Shown here: positions 49,000 through 59,025 of the stretch, piece by piece
How the letters are laid out: each line of letters opens with the position of its first letter
Numbering within the stretch: position 1 is the stretch's first letter
From: Blasia pusilla
Lineage: Eukaryota > Marchantiophyta > Marchantiopsida > Blasiales
DNA: 64,000 bases
Direction: 5' to 3'
Assembly: GCA_050084515.1 (NCBI GenBank)
Contig: CM114272.1
Span: forward strand, 2,604,001-2,668,000
The notes under the pieces: model-generated
The model's input: the letters and a program-made list of their open reading frames with translations, nothing else
What the model was told of the DNA's origin: nothing
Database searches by the model: none
Program-made: the position numbers and the translations under genes

Positions 49000-50357
49000 A
49001 CACAACGGGTGTGGTATCCAGTGGGGTCAACGTCTCCAATCTAAGAGCCCGATCGCCACGTGACTCTCGTTGCTCCGGGATAAAAGCATGACTCCACGCC
49101 TGCCTCACGAGGTCGTCGGCACTCCTCTATAGCTCTCGAGTCGTACCCCACAATGGTGAAGAGGTCTCACCAACATGGGAAGAGACACCTGCCATGGCCT
49201 GTCTCTCCTTGGGACTATCCGCTACTGGGACATCCCTCCAGATGTGCGTTCCCCTCCAACAACTCTCCTGGCAAGCTAACACTACATGTGAAAGCCGCCA
49301 ACGTGGTCACAGACTCGCCTCGTGATCGACCACCTCAACCCGCAAACTGCACGGGTAACTGACTCATCCGGCCGTCACCTGACCGCCACCCTGGCCAATA
49401 AGCAACGCTCTCCTCCCAGAAGTCAAGGATGAATCCTAGGGGATATGACACTGTACTCCCCACCAACACATTGTATGACTCAACTGGTGTCGTAATCGCA
49501 CGTGTGCGCACCATAGCACTATCCGTCTCATGCTCTGGCTGGACTTTGACAACTATCTCCTGTCAAGTCATATACTGCGTGGGTGATACGCCCCCAATCG
49601 AGGTCTATATCTGGAAGGGACAAGGCTCAATGTCGGCCTTCTGTAATCCCAACGCTTAACACGCCGCCTTCCCTAACATCAAGGGTTGCGCTCCCGAATC
49701 AAGTAGGACACGCTGCGGGTGGTATACTGTCCCAGTCGGACTAACCAAGCGAAATACTCCAGCTCGGTTATCCACTAACACTACTCCAGGTGTCACCATT
49801 GCTCGCTTTATGGCGGGTCGAGCTGGCATATCTACTAACTTCGCCGCCGCCGCATGCCATGACTCTGTGGGGAACGTCCCGAGCACCGGCTCTAAGGGCA
49901 AGTCCACCACCTCCTCAACTACCTCTGAACAAGAAGCAGTCACCGCTCCATGCTCACACAACGTGGCGGCCAACCATAACACCTCAGCTGGTCCAACTCC
50001 CAACGTCGCCAACTCTATGGCGGAAAATAGTGGAGTCTGACTCACTCTGATGGCCATCTCCAACACTATGGTTGACACTAACTCCACTCGAGCTAGCATA
50101 GGAGTTGTCACTCCAACTCCTTGTGACGTCGACGCAGGTGCATGAGCTGAAGGCACTACTGGTCGTCGAGGCACCATCGATGGTGTGTGTAGTGCCTCCG
50201 ACAATGTGAATGACTGTGGAACCCTCGCCTGCCGCCCATCGGTCCCCTCTGGTGGGTCAATCTCAACTCCACCTCTCGATGGCTCGGTGCCTCTTGCAGC
50301 ACCCCGAGTCACCACTGCAGCTATCTCAACCTCGGCTGCACTACACATAAATCCCAT
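49000..50357 (-). pseudogene. Aspartic protease and linker of pol
   Basis: An open frame of 233 codons (50357-49656) ends with VLLDSGAQPLMLGKAA. The catalytic DSG triad (49700-49692) marks a retroviral-type aspartic protease. The N-terminal 190 residues are low-complexity and may be the end of gag. Stops at 49656 (TAA), 49605 (TAG) and 49568 (TGA) then interrupt a frame that continues with YNVLVGSTV, FILDFWEES, WPGWRSGDGRMSQLP, a conserved linker. Near 49150-49000 a second frame (RSADDLVRQAWSHAF ... LETLTPLDTTPVVW) leads to the methyltransferase with one frameshift at about 48985. Confidence 0.82.
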
Positions 50358-50599
50358 ACTGGCGAGATCCTCACCCGGATCAGGGTAAGAGGTAGAAGCG
50401 GAGTCACACTAGTTGCTTGCAGCTCCGTGCCTTCCCTAAGCTGCATCATCGTCATGGCAACAATCCTCTGCTCCAACTGATCGATGCGTGAGAGAAGTGC
50501 CTGCTGCTCCATCTCCTCTGGCTGGTGGTGGTCCTCTACCACCACGTCCAAGAAGAGCTCCCCGACCTCCTCCAGGACGACCGCCCCCAGACCCTCGGC

Positions 50600-51960
50600 C
50601 TACCTCTGGACGTGCCCCTTGGCGAAGGTCAAAACATCTATCCCTAGTGTGACCATATCTGTGGCAATAGTCACACTGGTGCTGTGGTGGGGCTATCCTC
50701 TATGGCTCTTGAGCAATCGGAAGAGCTGGTGTCCTCTCCCATATTGTGGGCAGTCTCTCTGCCTATGGGCCCCTCCACACGTCCTACAAGACCACATGGA
50801 TCCCTGCTGGGCAACATATGTAGGTACGGGTGGTTGCCTCATAGGCTCACGGTACCCGCCTTGCTCTCTGGGCACACCGGCCCGCTTCCGTGGTACTGGT
50901 GCTCGCTTTGACACCTGTGGGGTCACCGTCGCTCGTGGACCCGTTGACTCTCGAGAAAATCCAGCGGTCACTACCTGCTCTTCACTCATGTTGAGCTCAA
51001 TACGCTCACACAACTCAAAGACCACCTTCAATGTGGGCTTCGCTGTATGAATCAGCACCGCATCTCGGACTCTCCTCTGTAGTTCTCGGTCCAAAACCTC
51101 GCAGCAATATTGGACTGACTACGCCTCAGTCACTCCAAGGGAAGCAATGATCAGCCTCCTCATGTGTGTGAATGCCTCTCTCAGACTCTCAGCCGATCGT
51201 CGCTGAAAATCCTGTAGACTCTTCAGCTTGTCGGTGCGTACGCCTTGGTAGCTCTTCCCCAACTGTTGGAAGAACTCCATTGTGGGGCTGAAGCTGGGTG
51301 GCCCTCTACCACTAGAGGTCTCGCCACATCTTTGTCTCCTTTGCCCTCCTCTCCATCTAGTCTCCGGGCTGATGGTGTGGGTCTCTCTCCTCTCACAATC
51401 CCATCATATGCCTCGCGACCACTAGTGGACACATACCCTTCAGCCTAATACATCCTCCAACCATCGATCTCTATTGAATATAGTGATCAAAACTCCATGT
51501 AGTCATCCATCGGAGGACCCTCCAAGTGTTGGAACAATCCCTCCCATGCCATGAAAGGGTTGAACCCTGTCGGGGTCCGTATCTCCTGGAAGTCGCACTA
51601 CGTGTCGAACTCCTGGATAAAATCATCTAAGTCGATGGTGCCCACTGCACCCGAGAAACGATGCATGCCCCGATGGCCCATGTCGTCCATCTTCTGCCAA
51701 GTACTACTATCTCTATCTGTGATCTCGTCACCAGACCCAGTGTCTAGTGATGACGATCCAGCCACGGATGGATGTCGAGGTAGCTCCTCGTTGGTAATCC
51801 CTCCGTATCTCATTCCACCCCGTGTCACACCACTACTACTCCTCACACTACCCCGTTCTTCCGAACCTTGGAAGAACGTCGTGATGACAAACCATGTTTC
51901 ACCCGCTCAAGCACTCAGACTCACCGAGAGTCTCCCACACTCCTCACTAGCTCACCTATG
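50600..51960 (-). pseudogene. Gag polyprotein (capsid-nucleocapsid) of the gypsy element
   Basis: Gag runs from about 51960 (start uncertain) with TWFVITTFFQGSEERGS, then IDLDDFIQEFDT, FNPFMAWEGLFQHLEGPP and, after a frameshift near 51230, MEFFQQLGKSYQGV, SLREAFTHMRRLI and ELCERIEL. Two zinc knuckles follow: CRTCGGAHRQRDC (50788-50750, CX2CX3HX4C) and CDYCHRYGHTRDRC (50675-50634, canonical CX2CX4HX4C), and then a Gly/Arg-rich tail. In-frame stops include TAG after EFDT (51601-51599 region), TGA after MEF, TAG after WRMY, and TAG in TEA-SVQYCC. Nucleocapsid binds the element RNA. Confidence 0.8.
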
Positions 51961-52642
51961 CTAACATCAATCCCGTGATGACATATCTGGCCTCACGCAC
52001 ACTCAACACTCGGGCTCACCATGAGCCTCCCAAGTGACTCACCTAACCTAGCGACACTTTCTCGGGTCATACACGCGACCCCTACTCGGCAACCGCCGTA
52101 TATCCACGAACATGCTACACATGAACAGAATCTACACTCGTCACCATCACTGCACCCACCTAGCACCAACTACTACCCGATACTCATCACTCTCAATCAC
52201 ACACGACAAATGCAGGAAAAGGGACTCGAATGGGTAACTTGATCACGCCCTCCAACCTACTGCACCGTCAACATGCACTCCTCCACATGATATGACAACC
52301 TTCGCAACACAACACTCTCCTCGACCAACACGTCGATCCTCCTGATCAACATCAACACGCGAGTCTCCATCACAACCACCCCATCACAAACCCTCAACAA
52401 CTAGCCAATCCCGTCACCACTCGCGATTTACCACCCGAAAGGACCACGTCATAAAAATCCCTGCTACTACGTAACCCAAATCACCCACGTCCGGCTCCTT
52501 GCTCCTACCCTGTCTGCCCGTGCCCTACCACGTTCTCCAGATCGACCTCGTCTATCCTACCAACCACGGCCGCTCCAAACCTGTCAACCCCGTCACTTCT
52601 CTCGAGCTCGCGCCCATGTGGCCTGCTTCCCTTTGGCATGGC

Positions 52643-53031
52643 ACAGCTCCCTATGGAGCCGCGACCCCCTTCCTGCCTTCCGGACTCTTGCTTGGGCACG
52701 CGGCCCTATGCGGGGCCCGTACTTTACCTCTTCACCCGGCCCTCTACAACCCCGACCTCCATTCGGCCCGCCCCCCTATGCAATCCTACACCCGCGTTCA
52801 ATGGTACCTACGTCAGAACCTGTACGTATGTATCTCACCTGACCTTAATGGCCTTCCTCAACCTTAGGAGCTCCTCAGCTCCCGCGACCCCCTCTCTACC
52901 GCGGCCTAGGGCCTACGGGGCCCGTTGAGGGCACGTATCCCTATGCGGTTGCGGCCCTGTTTTAGCTACACTTTGTGCGGCTCCCTATGGAGCCGCGATC
53001 CTATATGGGCACGCGGCCCTATGCGGGCCCG
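52643..53031. repeat. GC-rich repeated motifs in the gypsy leader
   Basis: CTCCCTATGGAGCCGCGA followed by GGGCACGCGGCCCTATGCGG occurs at 52648-52728 and again at 52980-53028, about 330 bp apart. The words are themselves short inverted repeats (GGCTCCCTATGGAGCC). They lie in the non-coding leader between the 5' end and gag. Confidence 0.7.
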
Positions 53032-53056
53032 TCCCTCTCTCTTCCTTCCTTAGACA

Positions 53057-53123
53057 CTCAAGTCCGGTGCCTGTACCTAGAAGCTCCACCGTGGAGCTTC
53101 TAGGTACAGGCACCGGACTTGAG
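53057..53123. repeat. Perfect 33-bp hairpin, 1-nt loop
   Basis: The arm 53057-53089 is exactly complementary to 53091-53123, with a single C at the centre. The core is GAAGCTCCAC/GTGGAGCTTC. It is directly followed by a second hairpin. Confidence 0.95.
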
Positions 53124-53200
53124 GGTCATAAAGCGGTGTTAGGTCACTTGGATCCGTGGAAGCTCCACGGATCCAAGTGACCTAACACCGCTCTATGACC
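53124..53200. repeat. Second hairpin, 29-bp perfect arms extended to 37
   Basis: The arms 53132-53160 and 53164-53192 are perfectly complementary with a 3-nt loop (AGC). One mismatch further out, GGTCATA (53124-53130) pairs with TATGACC (53194-53200). The loop end (CCGTGGA/TCCACGG) resembles that of the first hairpin, so the pair may derive from one ancestral palindrome. Confidence 0.93.
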
Positions 53201-53539
53201 TAAAACGCTACAAGTAACCTAAAGAGCTACCAAGCCGCCTTTTCTTGACAGCCCCCGCGGTTGCAAGGCAAAGCTCTCTCTTTCGCGACATGCGGCACTC
53301 ACTCGTCGTTGATTCACTCACAGCCACTCGCTGCATACCGTGCGCTACACTGAGCTGTTGTCTCCCTTCAATCCGCACCAGAAAAATCTGAGAAAAATGG
53401 ATAGCGTTTCCGCCCACAGCCTTCCGAACAGAAAAATGACAAATACGGCGCCAACCAATGTCTCAACGGCTCCCGACCAAGGCAACTCGCTTGCCTACCT
53501 GCAAACAACGAATTCCCACCAGTCTCTTGACATCTTTCT
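53201..53539. other. Rest of the gypsy leader, no domain recognised
   Basis: A 69-codon minus-strand frame (53417-53208) is open but has no recognisable motif. I cannot find a clear tRNA primer-binding site next to block A. Confidence 0.4.
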
Positions 53540-53818
53540 CATGTAAAAATAAAGAGTAGTAAAAACGGCACACCCGGCCTAAAACTCCACTCCTCAATCT
53601 ACATCGACATATCGAGCCTCATCCACCTTGTGCTATAAAGGAATCCAGACGCTAGCACCCTAGTCCTATCTCACACACATACAAGGGAGGTGCTCCAACG
53701 GCCCAACATGAGAAAGATGGCTTAGGAAAGCCATCTTCCTCTCTTAGATAGGGTTGGGAAGAGCCAAAAGGCTCTTCCTCTAAAAATAGCCCTCTCCTTG
53801 GTAACTTGCGCGTTCAGG
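53540..53818 (-). repeat. Element 5' terminal block A
   Basis: The reverse complement of this block aligns almost base for base with 2980-3253. It has the GGAAGAGCC/GGCTCTTCC hairpin, a TATCTAAGAG counterpart of the TATA-like TATATAAGAG, and the tail GCCGTTTTTACTACTCTT. It is probably the element promoter region. The match ends at TATTTTT, exactly where block B begins in the short copy. Confidence 0.75.
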
Positions 53819-53823
53819 TTATC

Positions 53824-55459
53824 AGGGGCGGGTGACATGGTCAACAAGTCACCCGGTTGTGAAAGACCTCAACATGAAAGTTGTCAGAAATGACGTTCCT
53901 CACACAATGGACCTATCCTCAACCTCATCCGACACCGTGGGACAAAGTGACACTCAAGATAGTCCGTTGGCTCCTACGCCCTATCCACGATAGATCTTGG
54001 CCTATCGGCTACTCAGATGTGACAAATCACTCAAACTGAAATGAGATTCAAATTTGACAAGTTAATTTTCTAGATAATCTTTCTCCATTTGAAAAGTAGA
54101 GGAAAACATGGGAGATTCAAAATTTAGAACCATAGTACTAAAATATTTTGAAAATATTCTCATTTTACATGTATGAGACCTAGGAGTTCAAACCTTACGA
54201 TTGTAGTCATTGCTAGGTTACACAAGCATAAGTATATTCTTATATAGGTTTCAACCTTGGTAAGTAACTAGCATATTGGGACTTGTAGCCCTAAAGTATG
54301 GAAAGGCTATGCCTTCTACGATACTACAAAGAGGAGAGTTCCCTCTTGGGCATAGCAAAAAAAATTCCTCTTACCTCCTTAATTTTTTGTCATGGAAGTA
54401 CAAAGTGTGTAAGGAAATATTTAAGACAATTATATTAAAGTAAGATTTATGTAAATTACACATTTGAACCTCTTTTATAATAGGAGGTCCAAATAGTATA
54501 CTTTGAAAAAAAAGTAAGACGCATTAATACTTAAGCATATTCAATGAAAATGTGTGTTCTATTGTGTGTTATATTTATTTTACTGTTTTTCACTATTGTG
54601 GAAAATAACTTACGCCAAGAGATTTTTTCTTTTATTTCATATTTCTTGAGTATATTTCAGTTTTAGAAGTTAGTTTAGAAAATGAAATTCAGTTTTGATT
54701 CTTAAGTGGTTTATGTGCCATCTTATACTCAGCCAAATAGGGCTTTCCTTATTTCCGAGCAACCGGTGGCTTCCATATCCACTTTTCAAATTCTACGGAT
54801 TATATTATGGAACTTAGGCCATGTTTTGTAATGACATTGTTAAGTCCTTTCATGAAATATGTTACATATAAGATCAAAGTAAAGGACAGAAATAAACATT
54901 GATTTAATCCATAAGTTGATCTAAACTATTAGAATGAATAGATTCCATCCTTTAGATGTACCACTTTGACTTATAGGCTACAATACTCCAAATAAGACCT
55001 TTTTAGCTGACGGTGCCCCCGGTCACTACCACATCAAAGTTCCAAAGGATAGTTGAAAAGTAACCCATTTTCTACCTTCTTCCATAACCATAAACAAAAA
55101 ATTTGATACTTCTTTTGTCAAGAATAGCATTTAATTTAATTTTATTTTTTAAAGAAAGAATTAACAATTCAACAAGCCCCTACTTTCACGTCCGATGGAA
55201 AAGAGTTTCAAAGAGGAAAGTCTTCCGTTTATTACTAGATAGTCCGCTATATCATAGCTAAACTGGTATACTTTACAGCATTTAATTATCGTCCAAGATA
55301 AAAGAAAAGAAATTGTTCCATTAGTTGAGGCAAGGTGGTATTCGGCTGTCTATAAATGAACCCACCCCTACCCATATTTACGCCACGACCATAGACTCGC
55401 TCGCTCCACAGGGCGTGCGAGCGCGAGTAAGTGCGATGGACGCGGTCGCAGACTGTACA
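53824..55459. other. AT-rich spacer between the gypsy element and ASR gene 2
   Basis: No gene is recognised. This looks like ordinary AT-rich intergenic sequence with short poly-A and poly-T tracts. Confidence 0.4.
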
Positions 55460-55900
55460 CATGTCCACGATCTTTGAGTTTCCCCAGTCCGCTAGGGCTC
55501 ACATGATATCGATGATCAGAAAGCACGGCAGGTGCTACTCAATGGATCTAAAGCGGTTCCTGGTCTCACGATCCTTTCTGAGGTTCCGCTATGAGTCTGC
55601 CATTTCTGTGAGGGAATTTGGAAATCTGTCAGCGTCGATCAGTGTCGAGATAACGCCGGTGGTGGCTCGGTGGGTAGTACTCGATGGCTGGATCTGACAG
55701 TCTATGCGAGGCACGATCTGTGAGTGAGTTTCTCCGCTCGCGCATGAAGTCCGATGGAGACCCGTCCCAGCGAAACGATCGGTAAAGAAACAAGGTAGCG
55801 CCGGCTCTGTCAGGATGTTGCAGTAGGTCGTACTCAATGAGTCTTTTTTTATGATTTAGGTCGGCCACGATCTTTAAGTCTGCGTTCTCCGATTAGGAGT
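55460..55900. repeat. Upstream modules shared by ASR genes 1 and 2 (gene 2 copies)
   Basis: CACGATCTxTGAGTxx recurs at about 55468, 55710 and 55868. The words GATCGGTAAAGAAACAAGG, TAGCGCCGG and GTACTCAATG (or GTACTCGATG) recur between them. The same order of words is seen at 40285-40560 in front of ASR gene 1. I interpret them as duplicated promoter-distal modules. Confidence 0.6.
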
Positions 55901-56161
55901 GTTGCGGAGGGGCTATCGAAGACGACTCCGATCCAGCTTGTAACTGGGAATCGATTTTCTTAATATGGTGGAGCGAGAGTGCGCGCGCTCCGGCGTCAAG
56001 TGGAGCGAAGGATCGGCAGCGCATTCAGCACTGCATCGCGCGCGCAGAAGTTCTTAATTAGCTATCGTATCGAGAAACACTTGCAGTCGTCCATCATGAG
56101 ATACCACCTCTGTGGAGATGGTCAAACGGTCGACATTGCTCTACAGTACATCTCAGCGGAG

Positions 56162-56167
56162 TATAAG
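56162..56167 (+). promoter_or_regulatory. TATA box of ASR gene 2
   Basis: TATAAG followed by AGGGTTGG lies 215 bp before the ATG. The word TATAAGAGGGTT is identical to that of ASR gene 1. Confidence 0.65.
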
Positions 56168-56261
56168 AGGGTTGGAAAATTGCGGTGTCATAATCAGTCC
56201 GTGATAGGAGCTCCTCATCAGTTCTAGTGCTGTCGAGATTTTTTTAGAGCAGAAACCACAC

Positions 56262-56381
56262 GATCGGAGCTTCATCTATCTGTCAATTTGGGGTGCTGGC
56301 TAGAGCTTTCAGATCTTGATTGATCGGAGCTTGATCTATCTGTCAATTTGGCGTACGCCTGCTAGAGATCTTGAATATGGA
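56262..56381. repeat. 60-bp tandem duplication overlapping the ASR gene 2 start
   Basis: GATCGGAGCTT(C/G)ATCTATCT followed by GTCAATTTGG occurs at 56262 and 56322. The unit is 60 bp and the second copy ends with the region that supplies the ATG. The first copy has GATTGATCGG where the second has GAATATGGAT, so only the downstream copy creates the start codon. Confidence 0.8.
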
Positions 56382-57433
56382 TAGTAACAAGAACCAGACG
56401 ACAGAGGTTGATAGCTATGAGCAGTCAAAAAACTCATTGAAGACGCACAAGAGGGAAGAAGGAGTTGCGGGCATTGGTGCACTTGCTGCTGGCGCCTTCG
56501 CTATGGTAATCTCGAACTACTTCTATTTGATTCTGGACTCCTAGAGCTTGTTGCAAACAATTGAAATCCAACCGGAGGCTTAGTCAGTAACATTGTAATC
56601 GATCAATTCTAGCCTGTTAGCTTCAAAGGTATTTCGCGACATTTTCTTTCTCGAACGATTTGAAAGGAAATCCACTTTGCAAGAGACAGAGATAGATAGC
56701 ACACAGGTCCTGCTCTGTTGTTCCAAATTGAGTGTGACTGCAAAACGATTAGTTTCGATGTAATTGAGAGCAGTACTTGTGTGCTTCATCAGTCGAGTAA
56801 AGGTCAAAGATATTCTCCTACGACTAGGAATACTCCCATTGCCTGAGCATGATATTGATCGATATAGGTCAGGTGGCTCGAAACTCATGGACGATAGATA
56901 TATCATATATACATTGATTAGATCGAGTTCAATGAATGCGAATCAGGCTTGTCCCTCAAATCTTGCTTAATACGATCGACCACCACCGGTGCTTAATTTA
57001 ACTTGTCGAAGGATCAGAGATTCACTCGGAGCATTTTCCATTGATCAGCTTCAATTCAATTCACCAAAGTAGTGTAATTTATAAGAAGAAGTTAGTTGAA
57101 GTGTTGCTTCATTAATATTTCCAACTCTCATTAGGACCACTAAATCGATATGTGGCGTTTAGGGTAATGATTTTGATGGATTAATCGAGCAGTGATCGCC
57201 TGTCTGTTCAGTATGAACACCACAGAGCGAAGGTAGATCCCGAGGCCGCGGGCAAACACAAGTTGGAGGGAGAAGTCGCGGCCACATTGGGGGTCGTAGC
57301 TGGAGGATTCGCTTTCCACGAGCACCACAAGGCGAAGCAGGGGAAGGAGGAGGTCCAGCAGGAATGGGCGAAGAAGAAAGGAGACCAATCGGGGCAGGAA
57401 CATCAAAAGCATCACCATGGCTTGTTCAAGTAA
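56377..57433 (+). CDS. ASR-like (ABA/WDS-domain) protein, gene 2
   Basis: Exon 1 is 56377-56505 (43 codons) ending GAFAM. Exon 2 is 57212-57433 (73 codons plus TAA) beginning YEHHRAK. The 706-bp phase-0 intron has a GTAATC donor and a TTCAG acceptor, at the same codon position as in genes 1 and 3. The protein has 116 residues. The ABA/WDS domain covers residues 22-90: [20 protein letters not shown], then [13 protein letters not shown] and [13 protein letters not shown]. The tail ends [10 protein letters not shown], a His-rich end like canonical ASRs that bind zinc. It has a shorter N-terminus than genes 1 and 3. The shared upstream modules and TATA context tie it to gene 1. A hydrophilic stress-protective role is known for the family; function here is inferred. 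Confidence 0.9.
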
Positions 57434-58977
57434 ATGGATAAAGAGATACACTGTACACCTATCCCATAATAAGCTAACGAGGAAATGGAGCAGCACTCAC
57501 GTTCCTTCAATAGAGATCGGCTCCATGTGATCTACATTGATCATGTTTCTTATACATTGTTTATGTATGATTTTTCTAGGAACCAGAAGTGCTAGTGATC
57601 ATATCCCTGGCCATTTGAGTAAACATAAGAAAAATTTCAATCATTCGAGAAGACCTAGAACGAGTTCTCCTCTCTCTGAAGATTGTATGAAGCTTTCGAG
57701 ATGAAAAATTATGGGACTGTGCCCTGGTCCGAGCGACGATGTTAAGGGCAGAAAGTGACCAGATCAGATCAGACGTGCTTTCTAGATCGAGAGATTTGTA
57801 CCATTTCAAGAATCGATTTCTTCCCCACGCAGTGCATGAGAGATTCACGAACAGCGATACTAAACTTTCCAGTTTGCCTGATCGCCAGATTCCAACATTT
57901 AGAAATTCAGAACTTCTAAATGTTGGAATCAGATGTAATTCACGAACAGAGAGGTAAATTTTCCCATCTTTGTTATCTCCAGATCCCGAGACTTACGGAG
58001 ACATCAATTTCTTCCGCAGTGCGCCAGAGCAGGTTTGAGCTGAAATTCACGAAATGATTGGAGAGAAGGAGATTGGTGAATTTTGTTTCAAAACAAATTG
58101 CTTCCGATAGCAGCAGCCTTGGGCAGTGACTGTAGACTCTCGTTGTCCTTCTTACCTACACCAAATTCCAGTGAGAGGCAGGTCATAAAATTTTATACAA
58201 GCCTACGCGGATCCCTTTCAACAGATTCTCAATACGTCAAAATCGTTGCAATGATGGAACGCACTAGCAAGAGGCCAAAGCACGAAATCAAGACCTCAGA
58301 AGGAAATAGGAGGCGGGAAAACATTGAAGACGAGTCAATTCGTCCAGCGCAGAATCTTTGCGCGAGCGAGGGTCTCGAGTAAGAAATTGCATTAACAAGA
58401 CTTTTTGCTAGTCCAGCTCGTGACTACAAACAACCCAAATGTGTATCAGTCCATTCATCCGGTAATCGGTAGGAATTCACCTTCAACCGCAGACTCATGT
58501 GTCACGAGGACAGGATCGCCTAAATGCACAGCCAAGTTTTTCAGTGCGGGGGTTTCCAATTCCAGGTCGCCCCGGCCTTTCGAGTCCTTCAATTCTGACT
58601 GGGCAGCTCGTCCCATAAAACCCGATCCTACGTGTTATTCACCATATTTTCTCAGAATCCTGTTAGGTCGTGGAATTGGATTTGTCAGTTCTTTGGAGAC
58701 ATTAGTGAGTATGTGAATCTGAGGCAAGGCTACAATGGGTGACTCCGAAAAAATAATGCTAACTTCGAGCTTCGGCAGACAAGGCAAGAATAGTAATGAG
58801 TGCAGATGGAGGAAGAAGTGGAGAAAGTGGTGTATGAGGGCTTACGGTTGAGAGTGTGAGTGCTACCCACAAACAGTGAAGTGGACAGCTTCCCGATATC
58901 AACCAGGAAACTCCTTACGACTTACCTAATCGGGATCCCAGGTGAGATTCCAGATTATGGCGGCATGTACACACAAC
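57434..58977. other. Intergenic with a 17-bp inverted repeat
   Basis: 57888-57904 and 57914-57930 are a perfect 17-bp inverted repeat (GATTCCAACATTTAGAA) with a 9-nt loop. TTCACGAACAG appears on both sides of it. Frames of 99-103 codons at 58083-58382 and 58405-58716 show no domain and I do not call them genes. Confidence 0.4.
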
Positions 58978-59025
58978 CATGAATGATAGATGCGGGGATA
59001 CACTCACCCGTATCTATCATTCATG
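58978..59025. repeat. 19-bp inverted repeat with one mismatch
   Basis: CATGAATGATAGATGCGGG (58978-58996) pairs with 59007-59025 across a 10-nt loop, with one mismatch (a G:T-type change). It may be a small hairpin remnant of a mobile element. Confidence 0.85.

Larger units (their letters stand above)
43505..53818 (-). mobile_element. Ty3/gypsy-type retroelement encoding a DNA methyltransferase and a PHD finger
   Basis: Order along the minus strand: block A (5' end), long GC-rich leader, gag with two zinc knuckles, protease, C5 DNA methyltransferase, RT, RNase H, integrase, PHD finger, polypurine tract (43641-43652), block B (3' end). RT-RNaseH-IN order and the integrase type place it in Ty3/gypsy. 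It is about 10.3 kb including a nested 1,032-bp solo LTR. It is defective: more than a dozen nonsense codons, frameshifts near 51.23, 49.0, 45.59 and 43.77 kb, and the nested insertion. The ends are odd: block A is found only at the 5' end and block B only at the 3' end, so I see no pair of identical LTRs. TTATC flanks the element at 43500-43504 and 53819-53823 as a candidate target duplication, but this is not certain. Confidence 0.88.

Noticed and set aside
47509-49362. Plus-strand open frames of up to 162 codons opposite the methyltransferase and RT
   Set aside because: They are antisense shadows of a GC-rich conserved coding region on the minus strand.
51950-53540. tRNA primer-binding site or extra ORF in the gypsy leader
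   Set aside because: No convincing TGG-starting match to a tRNA 3' end next to block A, and leader frames lack recognisable domains.
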